Below are positions 34,767 to 43,099 of a stretch of DNA of 64,000 bases, piece after piece. Origin of the DNA: Massilia sp. Root133 (GTDB taxonomy: Bacteria > Pseudomonadota > Gammaproteobacteria > Burkholderiales > Burkholderiaceae_D); the NCBI RefSeq assembly GCF_001426525.1, contig NZ_LMEW01000033.1, forward strand, positions 1 through 64,000, read 5' to 3'. A model generated the notes under the pieces. It searched no databases. It saw only the letters and a program-made list of their open reading frames with translations, and was not told the origin of the DNA. Position numbers and translations under genes: made by a program. Position 1 is the first letter of the stretch, and each line of letters begins with the position of its first letter.

Positions 34767-35042
34767 ATGAAAACCCTGATCATCAAAGACCTGTCCGTCA
34801 CCGCCGAACTCGACCACGGCGCCATGGCCGCCGTACGCGGTGGCTACAACATGAGCCAGACGTCCTGGTACCCGCTGCCCTCGCCGTCGCCGACCTACGG
34901 TACGACGGTGGACGCGACGCAGAACCTGACCCAGTTCCAGAACGTCGTCAACGCGACTGCGAACGGATCGGCCTTCGTCAACGGCGTGACCGCGAACAAC
35001 AACACGAGCCAGTTCGGCCAGAACAACATCGCGGTGATCTGA
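34767..35042 (+). CDS. Double-glycine leader peptide precursor 6
   Basis: This 91-residue precursor has the leader IKDL, LDHGAM and VRGG (23-26). The core is closest to precursor 4: Ser/Pro-rich PLPSPSPTYGTTVDATQNL, then NGSAFVNGV and NNTSQFGQNN. AAGGAG lies before the ATG at 34767; an in-frame start inside precursor 5 is rejected. Confidence 0.88.
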   Translation: MKTLIIKDLSVTAELDHGAMAAVRGGYNMSQTSWYPLPSPSPTYGTTVDATQNLTQFQNVVNATANGSAFVNGVTANNNTSQFGQNNIAVI

Positions 35043-35050
35043 CCCGGGAG

Positions 35051-35076
35051 GGCGGGAACCTGATACGGTTCCCGCC
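35051..35076 (+). other. Hairpin between peptide genes 6 and 7
   Basis: GGCGGGAACC (35051-35060) and GGTTCCCGCC (35067-35076) form a ten-base stem with a six-base loop. There is no T-run. It may lower expression of precursor 7 and the phosphatase relative to the peptides upstream. Confidence 0.6.
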
Positions 35077-35127
35077 AAACCGATGAACCAAAACGACCAG
35101 CCGCTGTCTTTCAATCAGGAGGCCCAC

Positions 35128-35412
35128 ATGGCGCACATCAGGATCGATGACCTTCGCGTCGAGCGCACCCTCGACGCGCGCGCGATGGCGCGTGTCCGCG
35201 GCGGCGACGGCGCGGCGTGGTGCTTCGGCTGGATCCAGGCTTATCTGCCCGAGCAGTTACGCGCTTCACCTGTCATCAATTTTTACCAGATCAACAATTA
35301 CGCGGACCAGATGATCAACCAGTTCCAGACGGTCAGCGTGAGCAATTCGGCGCCGAACGCGGTGGTGACCGTCGGCGTGGATGAACGGAGTACCAACAAC
35401 GGACACGTCTGA
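35128..35412 (+). CDS. Double-glycine leader peptide precursor 7
   Basis: From the ATG at 35128 (AGGAGG upstream) this is a 94-residue precursor with the leader IDDL, LDARAM and VRGG (23-26). The core is distinct: GAAWCFGWIQAY with one cysteine, then an Asn/Gln-rich part (FYQINNYADQMINQFQTV). It lacks the NGSAF and QFGQNN boxes. An in-frame extension of 15 codons is unlikely. Its stop overlaps the phosphatase ATG by one base (TGATG), so the two are translationally coupled. Confidence 0.84.
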   Translation: MAHIRIDDLRVERTLDARAMARVRGGDGAAWCFGWIQAYLPEQLRASPVINFYQINNYADQMINQFQTVSVSNSAPNAVVTVGVDERSTNNGHV

Positions 35413-36179
35413 TGGGCGAGACGCTGCAACTCCGCTGGACCTCGGCGGCGCGCACCGACACGGGACTGGTGCGCACGAATAACGAGGATGCCGTGCTGGA
35501 CCGGCCGGCGCGGCGATTATGGGCCGTCGCCGACGGCATGGGCGGTCACGCGTTCGGCGAAATCGCGAGCCGGATGACGGTGGAGGCGCTGGACGCGCTG
35601 CCGCCGGAAGACGCGCTGCAACAAGCCGTCGCCGCGGCGCGCGTGTGCCTGCTCGAAGTGAACGGCCTGCTCGTGGCGGAGGCTGCCGCGCGCAACGTGC
35701 CCGTCATCGGCACGACACTCGTCCTGCTGCTGGCCTCCGGCCGCACCGCCGTCTGCGTCTGGGCCGGCGACAGCCGCATTTATCTCTGCCGCGGCGGCAG
35801 CCTGCACCAGCTCACACGCGATCACAACCAGTTCGAGGAACTGCAAACGCGGAACCACCTGTCTCCTGCCGACGCATCGGCCTACCCGGGCGCGACCATG
35901 ATCACACGGGCGCTCGGTGCGACCGCGGCCCTGGAGCTGGACGAAGTGCAGGTGCAAGTGAGCGACGGCGACATCTTCCTGCTCTGCAGCGATGGCCTGA
36001 GCAATGCGGTCAGCCCGGAGGCCATGTTCGGCGCGCTGACCGGCGGCGACTGCGCGCAGGCGGCCGATACGCTCGTCCGGCTCGCGCTGGAAGCCGGTGG
36101 ACGCGACAACATCTCCGTCATCGTCGTGCGCGCGGACGACGTCGAGGCCGACCAGACCATCCTCAATCCCTCCTTGTGA
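35412..36179 (+). CDS. PP2C-family Ser/Thr phosphatase
   Basis: This 255-residue soluble phosphatase has all the metal-binding PP2C motifs: RTNNEDA (21-27), ADGMGGH (40-46), GTTLVLLL, WAGDSRIY, CSDGLSN and GRDNISVIV. It would remove phosphate from Ser/Thr residues and so oppose the kinase at 30845-32878. It is the last gene of the sigma-54 peptide unit and is coupled to precursor 7, so phosphatase rises whenever peptides are made. That suggests a feedback on kinase/FHA-controlled export. Confidence 0.92.
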   Translation: MGETLQLRWTSAARTDTGLVRTNNEDAVLDRPARRLWAVADGMGGHAFGEIASRMTVEALDALPPEDALQQAVAAARVCLLEVNGLLVAEAAARNVPVIGTTLVLLLASGRTAVCVWAGDSRIYLCRGGSLHQLTRDHNQFEELQTRNHLSPADASAYPGATMITRALGATAALELDEVQVQVSDGDIFLLCSDGLSNAVSPEAMFGALTGGDCAQAADTLVRLALEAGGRDNISVIVVRADDVEADQTILNPSL

Positions 36180-36186
36180 ATCGTTG

Positions 36187-37440
36187 CTAATGCCGGCGAA
36201 AATCCTTCGAATGCAGGCCGTGCTTCTTCAGCAGGATCTGCAAATGGGAGCGGTTCATGTCCCAGCGCCGCGCCAGTTCGGCCACGGTGCCGCCGACGTC
36301 CTTCAGGCCGCGTTCCAGGCACGCGCGCTCGGCGTCGTCGCTGGCCGCACGCTTGGCTTCGGCCAGCGAGGCCGGCGGATCCGGTGCGGCCGTCTCGATC
36401 CGCGCAGGCGCAACGGGGCGGATATCCTCGGGCAGGTGCGCGATGTCCGCGGTGTCTCCGGCAAGGCAGGCCAGGCGGTACATCAGGTTGCGCAATTCGC
36501 GGATGTTGCCGGGGTAGGTGTAGTCGAGCAGGAAGGCGCGCAAGACCGGCGTCAGCGCGACCGGCCGCCTCTTCAACGCTTCGGCCGCCTCGTCACCGTA
36601 ATAGGCCAGCAGCAGCGGGATCTCGTCCTTGCGCTCGCGCAGCGGCGGCAAGGTCACGTGGATCACGCTGAGCCGATAAAACAGGTCTTCGCGAAACTGG
36701 CCCAGTTCGATCAGCTGGCGCAGATTCTTGTTGGTGGCGGCGACGATGCGGGCGTCGACGGCGATCGTCTCGTCCGAGCCCACGCGCTGGATCTCGTGCG
36801 ACTGCAGCACGCGCAGCAATTTCACTTGTCCCTGCAGCGGCAACTCGCCGATCTCGTCCAGGAAGATCGTGCCCTTGTGCGCGCTTTCGAACTTGCCCTT
36901 GCGGTCCGTCGCCGCGCCGGTGAAGGCGCCGCGCTTGTGGCCGAACAGTTCCGATTCGATCAGGCTCTCGGGAATGGCGCCGCAGTTGACGGAGATATAC
37001 GCTTTGTCGGCGCGCGCGCCGTTCGCATGGATCACCTTGGCCATCAATTCCTTGCCCGTACCGCTTTCGCCGTCGACGAGGACGGGCAGGTCGGTCGGCG
37101 CCGCCTTTTCCGCGATCTCGAGCGCGTCCAGCAGGCGTGGGTTGTCGCCGAACGTGCCTTCGAACACGAAGCTGCGCGCGAGCAGGGCCTGGCGGCGCTC
37201 GCCCGGGATCGGCTCCGGCGCCGCCTGGCTGCCGACTGCTTGTATGAAACGCTCCGTGTGCGACAGTTGCATGACCTCGTCGCGCACGGCATTCGCCTGG
37301 CGCAGCAGCTTTTCGATGTCGGGCCGGTCCAGGCGGCTGGCCCAGCGCAGGGTCGAGCGCAGGATTTCCAGGCGCTCCAGCAAGCCCGCGTATGACATCG
37401 ACGATGCGCCCTGCGGCAGATCCTGGTTGAACAGTTTCAT
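36187..37440 (-). CDS. Sigma-54-dependent transcription activator
   Basis: This 417-residue enhancer-binding protein has a short N-terminal region (1-90) with no receiver, GAF or PAS domain that I recognise. The AAA+ domain has Walker A GESGTGKE (124-131), the sigma-54 contact loop GAFTGA (171-176) and Walker B GTIFLDEIGELP. A C-terminal Fis-type helix-turn-helix follows (GGTVAELARRWDMNRSHLQILLKKHGL). It is six bases from the exporter gene and transcribed with it. The three nearby sigma-54 promoters are its likely targets. The start may be the ATG at 37440 or a TTG three codons earlier. Confidence 0.93.
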   Translation of the reverse strand: MKLFNQDLPQGASSMSYAGLLERLEILRSTLRWASRLDRPDIEKLLRQANAVRDEVMQLSHTERFIQAVGSQAAPEPIPGERRQALLARSFVFEGTFGDNPRLLDALEIAEKAAPTDLPVLVDGESGTGKELMAKVIHANGARADKAYISVNCGAIPESLIESELFGHKRGAFTGAATDRKGKFESAHKGTIFLDEIGELPLQGQVKLLRVLQSHEIQRVGSDETIAVDARIVAATNKNLRQLIELGQFREDLFYRLSVIHVTLPPLRERKDEIPLLLAYYGDEAAEALKRRPVALTPVLRAFLLDYTYPGNIRELRNLMYRLACLAGDTADIAHLPEDIRPVAPARIETAAPDPPASLAEAKRAASDDAERACLERGLKDVGGTVAELARRWDMNRSHLQILLKKHGLHSKDFRRH

Positions 37441-37445
37441 GATAA

Positions 37446-40400
37446 TCAAGCTGCGGCCAATTGCTTCTGCACGAGCTCGTAATACATGCCGCGCCCCGCC
37501 AGCAGCTCGTCGTGCCGGCCTTGCTCGACGATGCCGCCCTCGTACAGCACGACGATTTTATCCGCCCGCATGATCGTGCTGAGCCGGTGTGCGATGATCA
37601 CGGCCGTGCGTCCCGCGAGGATCTCGTGCATGTTCGCGATGATGTTGCTTTCGGACTGCGTATCGAGTGCCGACGTCGCCTCGTCGAACACGAGCAGGCG
37701 CGGATCCTGGTACAGCGCGCGGGCGATGCATAAGCGCTGCACCTGGCCGCCGGACAGCCCGACGCCGCGCTCGCCCACCACCTGCTCGTACCCGAGCGGC
37801 ATCTTGCTGATGAAGGCGTGCGCATCGGCCATCTTCGCGACCTGCTCGATGCGGCGCCGGTCCGGGCTCTCGTCGCCGCTCGCAATGTTTTCCGCGATGG
37901 TGCCGGAAAACAGCAGATTGCTCTGCATGACGTAGCCGACCTGGGCGCGGTAATAATCCTTGTCGATCGCGCTCATGTCGTAACCGTCGACGAGGATCTT
38001 GCCGTCCGTGGGTGCATAAAAGCCGACCAGCAGTTTCGCCAGCGTCGTCTTGCCCGAGCCGCTGCGGCCGACGATGGCGATCAGTTCTCCGCGGCGGATG
38101 TCGATGCTGATGTTTTCCAGCACATAGGCCGTGTCGTTGCCGCCATAGCGGAAGTACACGTTCTCGAATTTGACGTCGCCGCGCAGGTCGGGCAGCACGA
38201 CGCGGCTGGCCGCCTCGCTGGGCTTTTGTTCCGGTTCGATGTCGAGCACGTCGCCGAGGCGTTCCATGGCAACGCCCGCGTCCGCCAGCCGGCTCCACAG
38301 CGCGACCAGCCCCATCAGCGGCGCCAGCACACTGCCCATCAGGGCGTTGAAGGCGATCAGCTGGCCGATCGTCAGCTCGTGGTCGAGGACGAGGCTGGCG
38401 CCGGCCCACAGGATCGCGATCGTCGTGCCCGCATTGAGCAACTGGCTCGCGAGGCCGACGAGGATGTTGAATTGCTGCGCGCGGTACTGCGTGTCGAGCG
38501 CCTTCACGTACTTCTTTTCCCACTTCAGGCGCACGGGGCGCTCGCTGCCCATGCCCTTGATCGTCTCCACGCCGCCCAGCGCCTCCATCAGGAAGGCGTG
38601 CGCATCGGTGGAGGCGTTGAAGACGTCGCGCGCGTACTGCTTGATGTGCGGCGTCGTCAGGATCGTCAGCGCCATGATCGGGATGACGAACGCGATCAAC
38701 AATAAGGTCAGCTTGACGTTGTAGACGAACAGGATGGAAAAATAGATGAACACCATCAAGAGGTTCAGCAACGTCGTGACGGTGGATTCGGTGAGGAAGG
38801 CCCGGATCGTCTGGTTTTCCTGGAAGCGCGCGACGATGTCGCCCGTCTTGCGCTTGGCGAAGAACGAGAACGGCAGCGACATCGTGTGCTTGAAAAACCC
38901 GGCCATCATCGAAAAGTCGAGATTGCGCACCATGTAGTTGGCAAGGTAGGCGCGCACGGTCGCCATCAGCTGCGAGAACACATTTGAAATGACGAGCCCG
39001 GCAATCAGGAGATGCAGGAGGCTGACGTTCTGGTGCACGATCACGCCGTCCAGGATGTTCTGGATGATCAGGGGCGGCACGATGCCCAGCATCTGGATTA
39101 CGAACGTGGCCAGGAACAGATGCAGCAATATCTTGCGATACGGCCGCAGATAGCCCACGAAGCGCAGCCACGGCGAGCGAAGGGCGGCCTGCGCCGCCAT
39201 GTCCTGGCCGGGCGTGAAGACGAGGCAGGTGCCGCTCCAGCCCCGCTCGAACTCCTCGACGGACATCTTGCGGAAACCCACCGCCGGATCGGCGACCCAG
39301 ATGGTGCGCGGCGAGATGCCGTACACGATCACGTAGTGGTAGCCCTCCCAGTGCACGATGAAGGGCAACTCGAACCCCTGCAGCGCATCGAAGGTGCACT
39401 GCACGCCGCGCGCCGAGAAGCCGAGCGTCTCGCCCGCGCGCGCGAGGCTGTCCAGGGTCGCGCCCTGCGTGGTGACGTTGGCCAGTTCGCGCAGCTTGCC
39501 GAGCGTAATCTGCAGGCCGTAGTGGCGGCACAGCATGGCGAGGCAGGCCGCGCCGCAATCCATCTCCTCCGCCTGTTCCACGAGGGCGAAACGGCGGATC
39601 ACGCGCTCGCCGGACTCGGGCTCGGCGAGGTCCAGCCGCAGCGGCCGCTTGCGGCGCTCGGCCAGCTTCTTTTGTCGCTCCAGCTCCCGTTCGACGAAGC
39701 GGATGCGGTCTTCCAGCACTTCGCGCAGGCCAGCGTTGCGCTCGAGGATCATGTGTGCCGTCTTTTCGGGGATGACGAGCAGGGTAGCGGCAGATACCGC
39801 CACGGCCGACGCCATCTGTTCCTGCCGCATCAAACACGCCTTCTCGCCGAACATGTCGCCCGCCTGCAGGGTGGCCAACGTCAATTCGTCGGCGCCGTCG
39901 TGGTAGACCAGTTTCACTTGCCCCTGGCGCAGCACGTACAGGCGGCGGTCGTCGCGCCCGTCCTGCCTGAGGATTTCCTTGCCGGCCGGGACGCGCTTGA
40001 CGCCCACGCTGCGCACCATCTCTTCCAGTTCTTCCTTGCCGACCTTGCCGCGCAAATCGAACAGGCGCGCCACGAGGCCGCCGGCGGAACCGATCGCGAC
40101 ATAGCTCGTGACGAAATCGAGGGCTTGCGGATTGCGCGCCAGCACGGGCTCGATCGCCGCGCGCGGGATCAGCCACAGCTCCGTCTTCAGCGATGCACGT
40201 GCCGACAAGTCATGGTGGGCGTCGCGCAGCATGGCGATGTCGCCGAACGTCTCGCCGGTCTTGCGTACGCCGATGCTGAGCTCCTTGCCGTGCTCTTCGG
40301 AGAACACGCGCACGCAACCGGATTTCACCACATACAGCCCCTCGGCCGGGTCGCCCGCCTTGCAGATCGTCTCGCCGAACGCGTAATGGCGCACCTGCAC

Positions 40401-40502
40401 CGCGTCCGCCAGCTGTTCCAGCGCCTCGCGCGCGAGCGGCGACAGGATCTCCACGGATGCCAGGAAATCCGTGGACGGCGGCGCTCTGGACGGCGTTTCC
40501 AT
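37446..40502 (-). CDS. Peptide-processing ABC exporter with two cyclic-nucleotide-binding domains and a C39 peptidase
   Basis: This 1018-residue protein has two tandem CNB-like domains (about 20-140 and 150-275), then a C39 peptidase (about 300-430) with Gln310, Cys316 (DCGAACLAML), His389 (WEGYHYVIVYG) and Asp405 (VADP). Six membrane helices (about 450-740) and an ATPase domain follow (GRSGSGKTT, LSGGQVQR, LVFDEAT, IAHRL). The intact triad and ATPase point to cleavage of double-glycine leaders with export of the core. The CNB domains imply gating by a nucleotide or a similar ligand. The ATG at 40502 is chosen; a longer open frame overlaps the isomerase gene. Confidence 0.93.
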   Translation of the reverse strand: METPSRAPPSTDFLASVEILSPLAREALEQLADAVQVRHYAFGETICKAGDPAEGLYVVKSGCVRVFSEEHGKELSIGVRKTGETFGDIAMLRDAHHDLSARASLKTELWLIPRAAIEPVLARNPQALDFVTSYVAIGSAGGLVARLFDLRGKVGKEELEEMVRSVGVKRVPAGKEILRQDGRDDRRLYVLRQGQVKLVYHDGADELTLATLQAGDMFGEKACLMRQEQMASAVAVSAATLLVIPEKTAHMILERNAGLREVLEDRIRFVERELERQKKLAERRKRPLRLDLAEPESGERVIRRFALVEQAEEMDCGAACLAMLCRHYGLQITLGKLRELANVTTQGATLDSLARAGETLGFSARGVQCTFDALQGFELPFIVHWEGYHYVIVYGISPRTIWVADPAVGFRKMSVEEFERGWSGTCLVFTPGQDMAAQAALRSPWLRFVGYLRPYRKILLHLFLATFVIQMLGIVPPLIIQNILDGVIVHQNVSLLHLLIAGLVISNVFSQLMATVRAYLANYMVRNLDFSMMAGFFKHTMSLPFSFFAKRKTGDIVARFQENQTIRAFLTESTVTTLLNLLMVFIYFSILFVYNVKLTLLLIAFVIPIMALTILTTPHIKQYARDVFNASTDAHAFLMEALGGVETIKGMGSERPVRLKWEKKYVKALDTQYRAQQFNILVGLASQLLNAGTTIAILWAGASLVLDHELTIGQLIAFNALMGSVLAPLMGLVALWSRLADAGVAMERLGDVLDIEPEQKPSEAASRVVLPDLRGDVKFENVYFRYGGNDTAYVLENISIDIRRGELIAIVGRSGSGKTTLAKLLVGFYAPTDGKILVDGYDMSAIDKDYYRAQVGYVMQSNLLFSGTIAENIASGDESPDRRRIEQVAKMADAHAFISKMPLGYEQVVGERGVGLSGGQVQRLCIARALYQDPRLLVFDEATSALDTQSESNIIANMHEILAGRTAVIIAHRLSTIMRADKIVVLYEGGIVEQGRHDELLAGRGMYYELVQKQLAAA

Positions 40503-40516
40503 GATGACTGCCAGGC

Positions 40517-41281
40517 TCAGCGCGTTGGACACGCTTCGATCACGTGCTCCTGCGCGCGCGCCACCAGCCACGCTTCGCGCAGCAGGCGGCGTACCTCGGC
40601 GGCCGTGTCGGCATCGAGCGTGGCCGGGTGTTTCGCGTTGACGCAAAAAATTTCCCAGCACGCGCCATCGGGGGATGGAAACGGTCCGAGCAGTTCGCCC
40701 TCGCGCGCATTGAACACGCGCGCCTCGATGTCGCCCTTGAGCGAGCCGCGCAACACCTTGCCGATGACGCCGCCCTGCTGGCGCGTGCCCTCGTCGACGG
40801 CGTGTTCGCGCGCCATCTCGGCGAATGCCTCCGGCTCCTCCTGCAGCACCGACAACATCTCCCGCGCCGCGCCTTCGGAATCGAGCACGACGTGGCTGAT
40901 CTCCACGCTGTCGAAGCGCGGCGAATTGAGCTTGAAATACTGCGCGACGGCCGCTTCGCTGCACACCTGCTCCAGCATCTTTTCCTGGTACAGGCCGTCG
41001 ATGATGTACGCCTCGAACTCGTCCAGCGAAACGCCGAGCGCGTCGAGATAGTGGTTGGTGTCGGCCGCGCGATGCAGGCCCAGCGCGCGGCGGAATGCAT
41101 CGGCACGTTCCTGGACCTGCTCGGGCGCGAGCACGAGGCCGGCCTGCCGCGCGGCGCGCGCCGCGAGGCGGTCGCGCACCATCTGCTCGACCAGGCCTTC
41201 GAACTGTCCGTTCAGCTTCAGCGTACGGATGAAGTCATCCGTCGTGATCACTTCGTCGTCGATGCGCACGATGCCTGCCAT
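40517..41281 (-). CDS. PpiC/SurA-like peptidyl-prolyl isomerase
   Basis: This 254-residue protein has a SurA-like N-terminal helical part (LKLNGQFEGLVEQMVRDRLAARAAR) and a parvulin domain (about 125-225) with ISHVVLDSEGAAREML, FAEMAREHAVDEGTRQQGGVIG and VFNAREGELLGPF. No signal peptide is seen, so it would act in the cytoplasm. AGGAG lies seven bases before the ATG at 41281. It is 14 bases ahead of the exporter and probably handles peptide precursors or delivers them. Confidence 0.85.
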   Translation of the reverse strand: MAGIVRIDDEVITTDDFIRTLKLNGQFEGLVEQMVRDRLAARAARQAGLVLAPEQVQERADAFRRALGLHRAADTNHYLDALGVSLDEFEAYIIDGLYQEKMLEQVCSEAAVAQYFKLNSPRFDSVEISHVVLDSEGAAREMLSVLQEEPEAFAEMAREHAVDEGTRQQGGVIGKVLRGSLKGDIEARVFNAREGELLGPFPSPDGACWEIFCVNAKHPATLDADTAAEVRRLLREAWLVARAQEHVIEACPTR

Positions 41282-41703
41282 GGTCACGCTCCTGCGTCCG
41301 GTCGATGTCCGGGGCAGGTGTTAGAGCGCGCGGTAAAGCTTAGGTTCGCAGTCGTTCGACGTTGCAAATCAACAACACAGCCGGGGCGTGTTTCCCCGCG
41401 TGTAATCGGCAAAAACCCAACGGCTGGTGAATTTCATGTCCTGCCTTAAAGGTTATTGTAATTGTGGCCATGCCGTTGCCAATGGCATCATAAATCATGA
41501 GAATGTCCGTTATATATAAAGAACAATAACGGTTGAAGCACGATTGGAGCCCCGCGCTCCCGGGCATTCCCGTCCCGATACCAGTCCAGTGCATCCCTTC
41601 GGAAGCATTCGCCCGACGCGTGTCCTCACGCGGTACGGAGCCATGGGCTCGTGAAAAACGCATCAATACGACAGAGAGGAACAACACCATGAGGAGAGAA
41701 GCG
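41282..41703. other. Divergent intergenic region without a supported gene
   Basis: About 420 bases separate the isomerase operon from the lipoprotein gene. I see a CGGGG/CCCCG mini-hairpin near 41382-41399 and an AT-rich stretch (TTATATATAA at 41510-41519) that could be a promoter. No sigma-54 site or GTGTTGG-type motif was found. Open frames here lack coding features. Confidence 0.5.
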
Positions 41704-43032
41704 ATGAAATTCCATGTTTCTGCGATTGCACTCGGCTGCATCGCACTTCTGAGCGCCTGCGGCGGCGGCGGCGGCGGCGGTACTGACGGGGGCGCGGAGC
41801 AGACCATCAGTTTTCAGCTCCCGTTCTCGGGCGAGGCGTTGATCGGCGTGCCGCCCAACTCCGCAACGGCCACGCTGAAGGCGACGGCGAGTTCCGGCGG
41901 CGCCGTGACGTTCACGTCGAACACGCCGGACGTTTGCAGCGTCAGCGGGGATCAGCTGACGCTGTTGAAACTGGGCGAGTGCTCGGTGACCGCCACGCAG
42001 GCCGGTGCCAACGGCTACGCGCCGGTCTCGCAGCGCCAGATCTTCGTCGTTCCCAAGAACCCGCAGATGATCGCCAAGTTCCCGAACCCGGGCTGGCAGC
42101 CGCTCGATACGAAGCCGGTGCAGTTGTCCGCCACCTTCACCTCGGGCCTGCCGGCGAAATTCACGAGCAAGACGCCTGACGTGTGCTCGGTCAGCGGGAC
42201 GACGATGACCAAGCTTGCCAACGGGATGTGCACCGTCGTCGCCGAGCAGGAGGGTAATGACTTCTATCTGCCGGCATTGGTGACGGGGAAAGATACGATG
42301 TCGGTGGCGATGGCGCAGTTCATGCAGAAAAACATTCCGATCGGTACTGAACTGCCGGCCAAGATGACGTTCCTGACCGGCTACAAGGACACCGACAACA
42401 CCAACGAAGGCCTCATTGGCCATTTCGGTAACCAATGGTGGTGCGACAGTTGCGATCGCGCTGCTTCCGGCGACAGCTTCACCTTCACGGCAACGTCCGA
42501 TGCGCCGCCGGACGCATGGTGGTATAGCCGCGCGTCGTTCCAGTTCTTCGCAGCCGGCCTCGCAGACGCCGATCTCCTGTCGCCGGACGGCACGTACCGG
42601 GCCGGCGTCAAGGAAACCGCTCTCACCGCGCCGGGCGCCGCGCCCAAAGGCCTGCAGCTCGAGATCCAGTCGGCGCTGCATTTCAACCTTGCGCAAAATC
42701 CCGAGTGGTTCGGCGCGGCCAACAACAAGTTCAACGTCGAACTCTTCCTCGGTCACTTCAACCAGAAGGACGGCAAGGCTTGCAACGTGGCCCTGAAAGC
42801 CACCGTCCAGCCGACCGCCGCCGCCGCCACGAACTACAGCGTCGGCCTCAAGGATCAGTTCGCAATCAGCGAGACCTGTGGCCTGAGCGGGCTGGACATC
42901 ATGAACGAAGTGCAGAACTACCCGGTCATCGAGATGCGGTTCTCCGCGGTACAGCCGAATGGGCAGGTGAAAAACGCAGCGTCGAAGTACCAGACCCAGT
43001 TCAAGCTGACCGGCCCGATCTACTTCCAGTGA
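41704..43032 (+). CDS. Lipoprotein with two bacterial Ig-like repeats
   Basis: From the ATG at 41704 this is a 442-residue lipoprotein: signal peptide with lipobox LSAC, then seven Gly straight after the lipidated Cys. Two related repeats follow, each with VTFTSNTPDVCSV- or KFTSKTPDVCSV-like cores and a second Cys (GECSVTA, GMCTVVA), typical of Big-type Ig-like domains. The C-terminal half (about 210-442) is unassigned. An ATG five codons upstream is possible. It is 67 bases ahead of a TonB receptor and may be its surface partner. Confidence 0.8.
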   Translation: MKFHVSAIALGCIALLSACGGGGGGGTDGGAEQTISFQLPFSGEALIGVPPNSATATLKATASSGGAVTFTSNTPDVCSVSGDQLTLLKLGECSVTATQAGANGYAPVSQRQIFVVPKNPQMIAKFPNPGWQPLDTKPVQLSATFTSGLPAKFTSKTPDVCSVSGTTMTKLANGMCTVVAEQEGNDFYLPALVTGKDTMSVAMAQFMQKNIPIGTELPAKMTFLTGYKDTDNTNEGLIGHFGNQWWCDSCDRAASGDSFTFTATSDAPPDAWWYSRASFQFFAAGLADADLLSPDGTYRAGVKETALTAPGAAPKGLQLEIQSALHFNLAQNPEWFGAANNKFNVELFLGHFNQKDGKACNVALKATVQPTAAAATNYSVGLKDQFAISETCGLSGLDIMNEVQNYPVIEMRFSAVQPNGQVKNAASKYQTQFKLTGPIYFQ

Positions 43033-43099
43033 CATTCGACTGACATTCATGGCCACCGCACGGCGGTGGCAACCAAGGCATAGACAAAGGACATCAATA

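Noticed and set aside
33100..35042. CRISPR-like repeats because of recurring sequence in the peptide genes
   Set aside because: The repeats are coding, unequal and in frame, and reflect paralogous precursors. There are no regular spacers or cas genes.
33100..35412. Lanthipeptide or disulfide-rich bacteriocin cluster
   Set aside because: Cores are nearly free of cysteine, and no LanB, LanC, LanM or other modifying enzyme is in the window.
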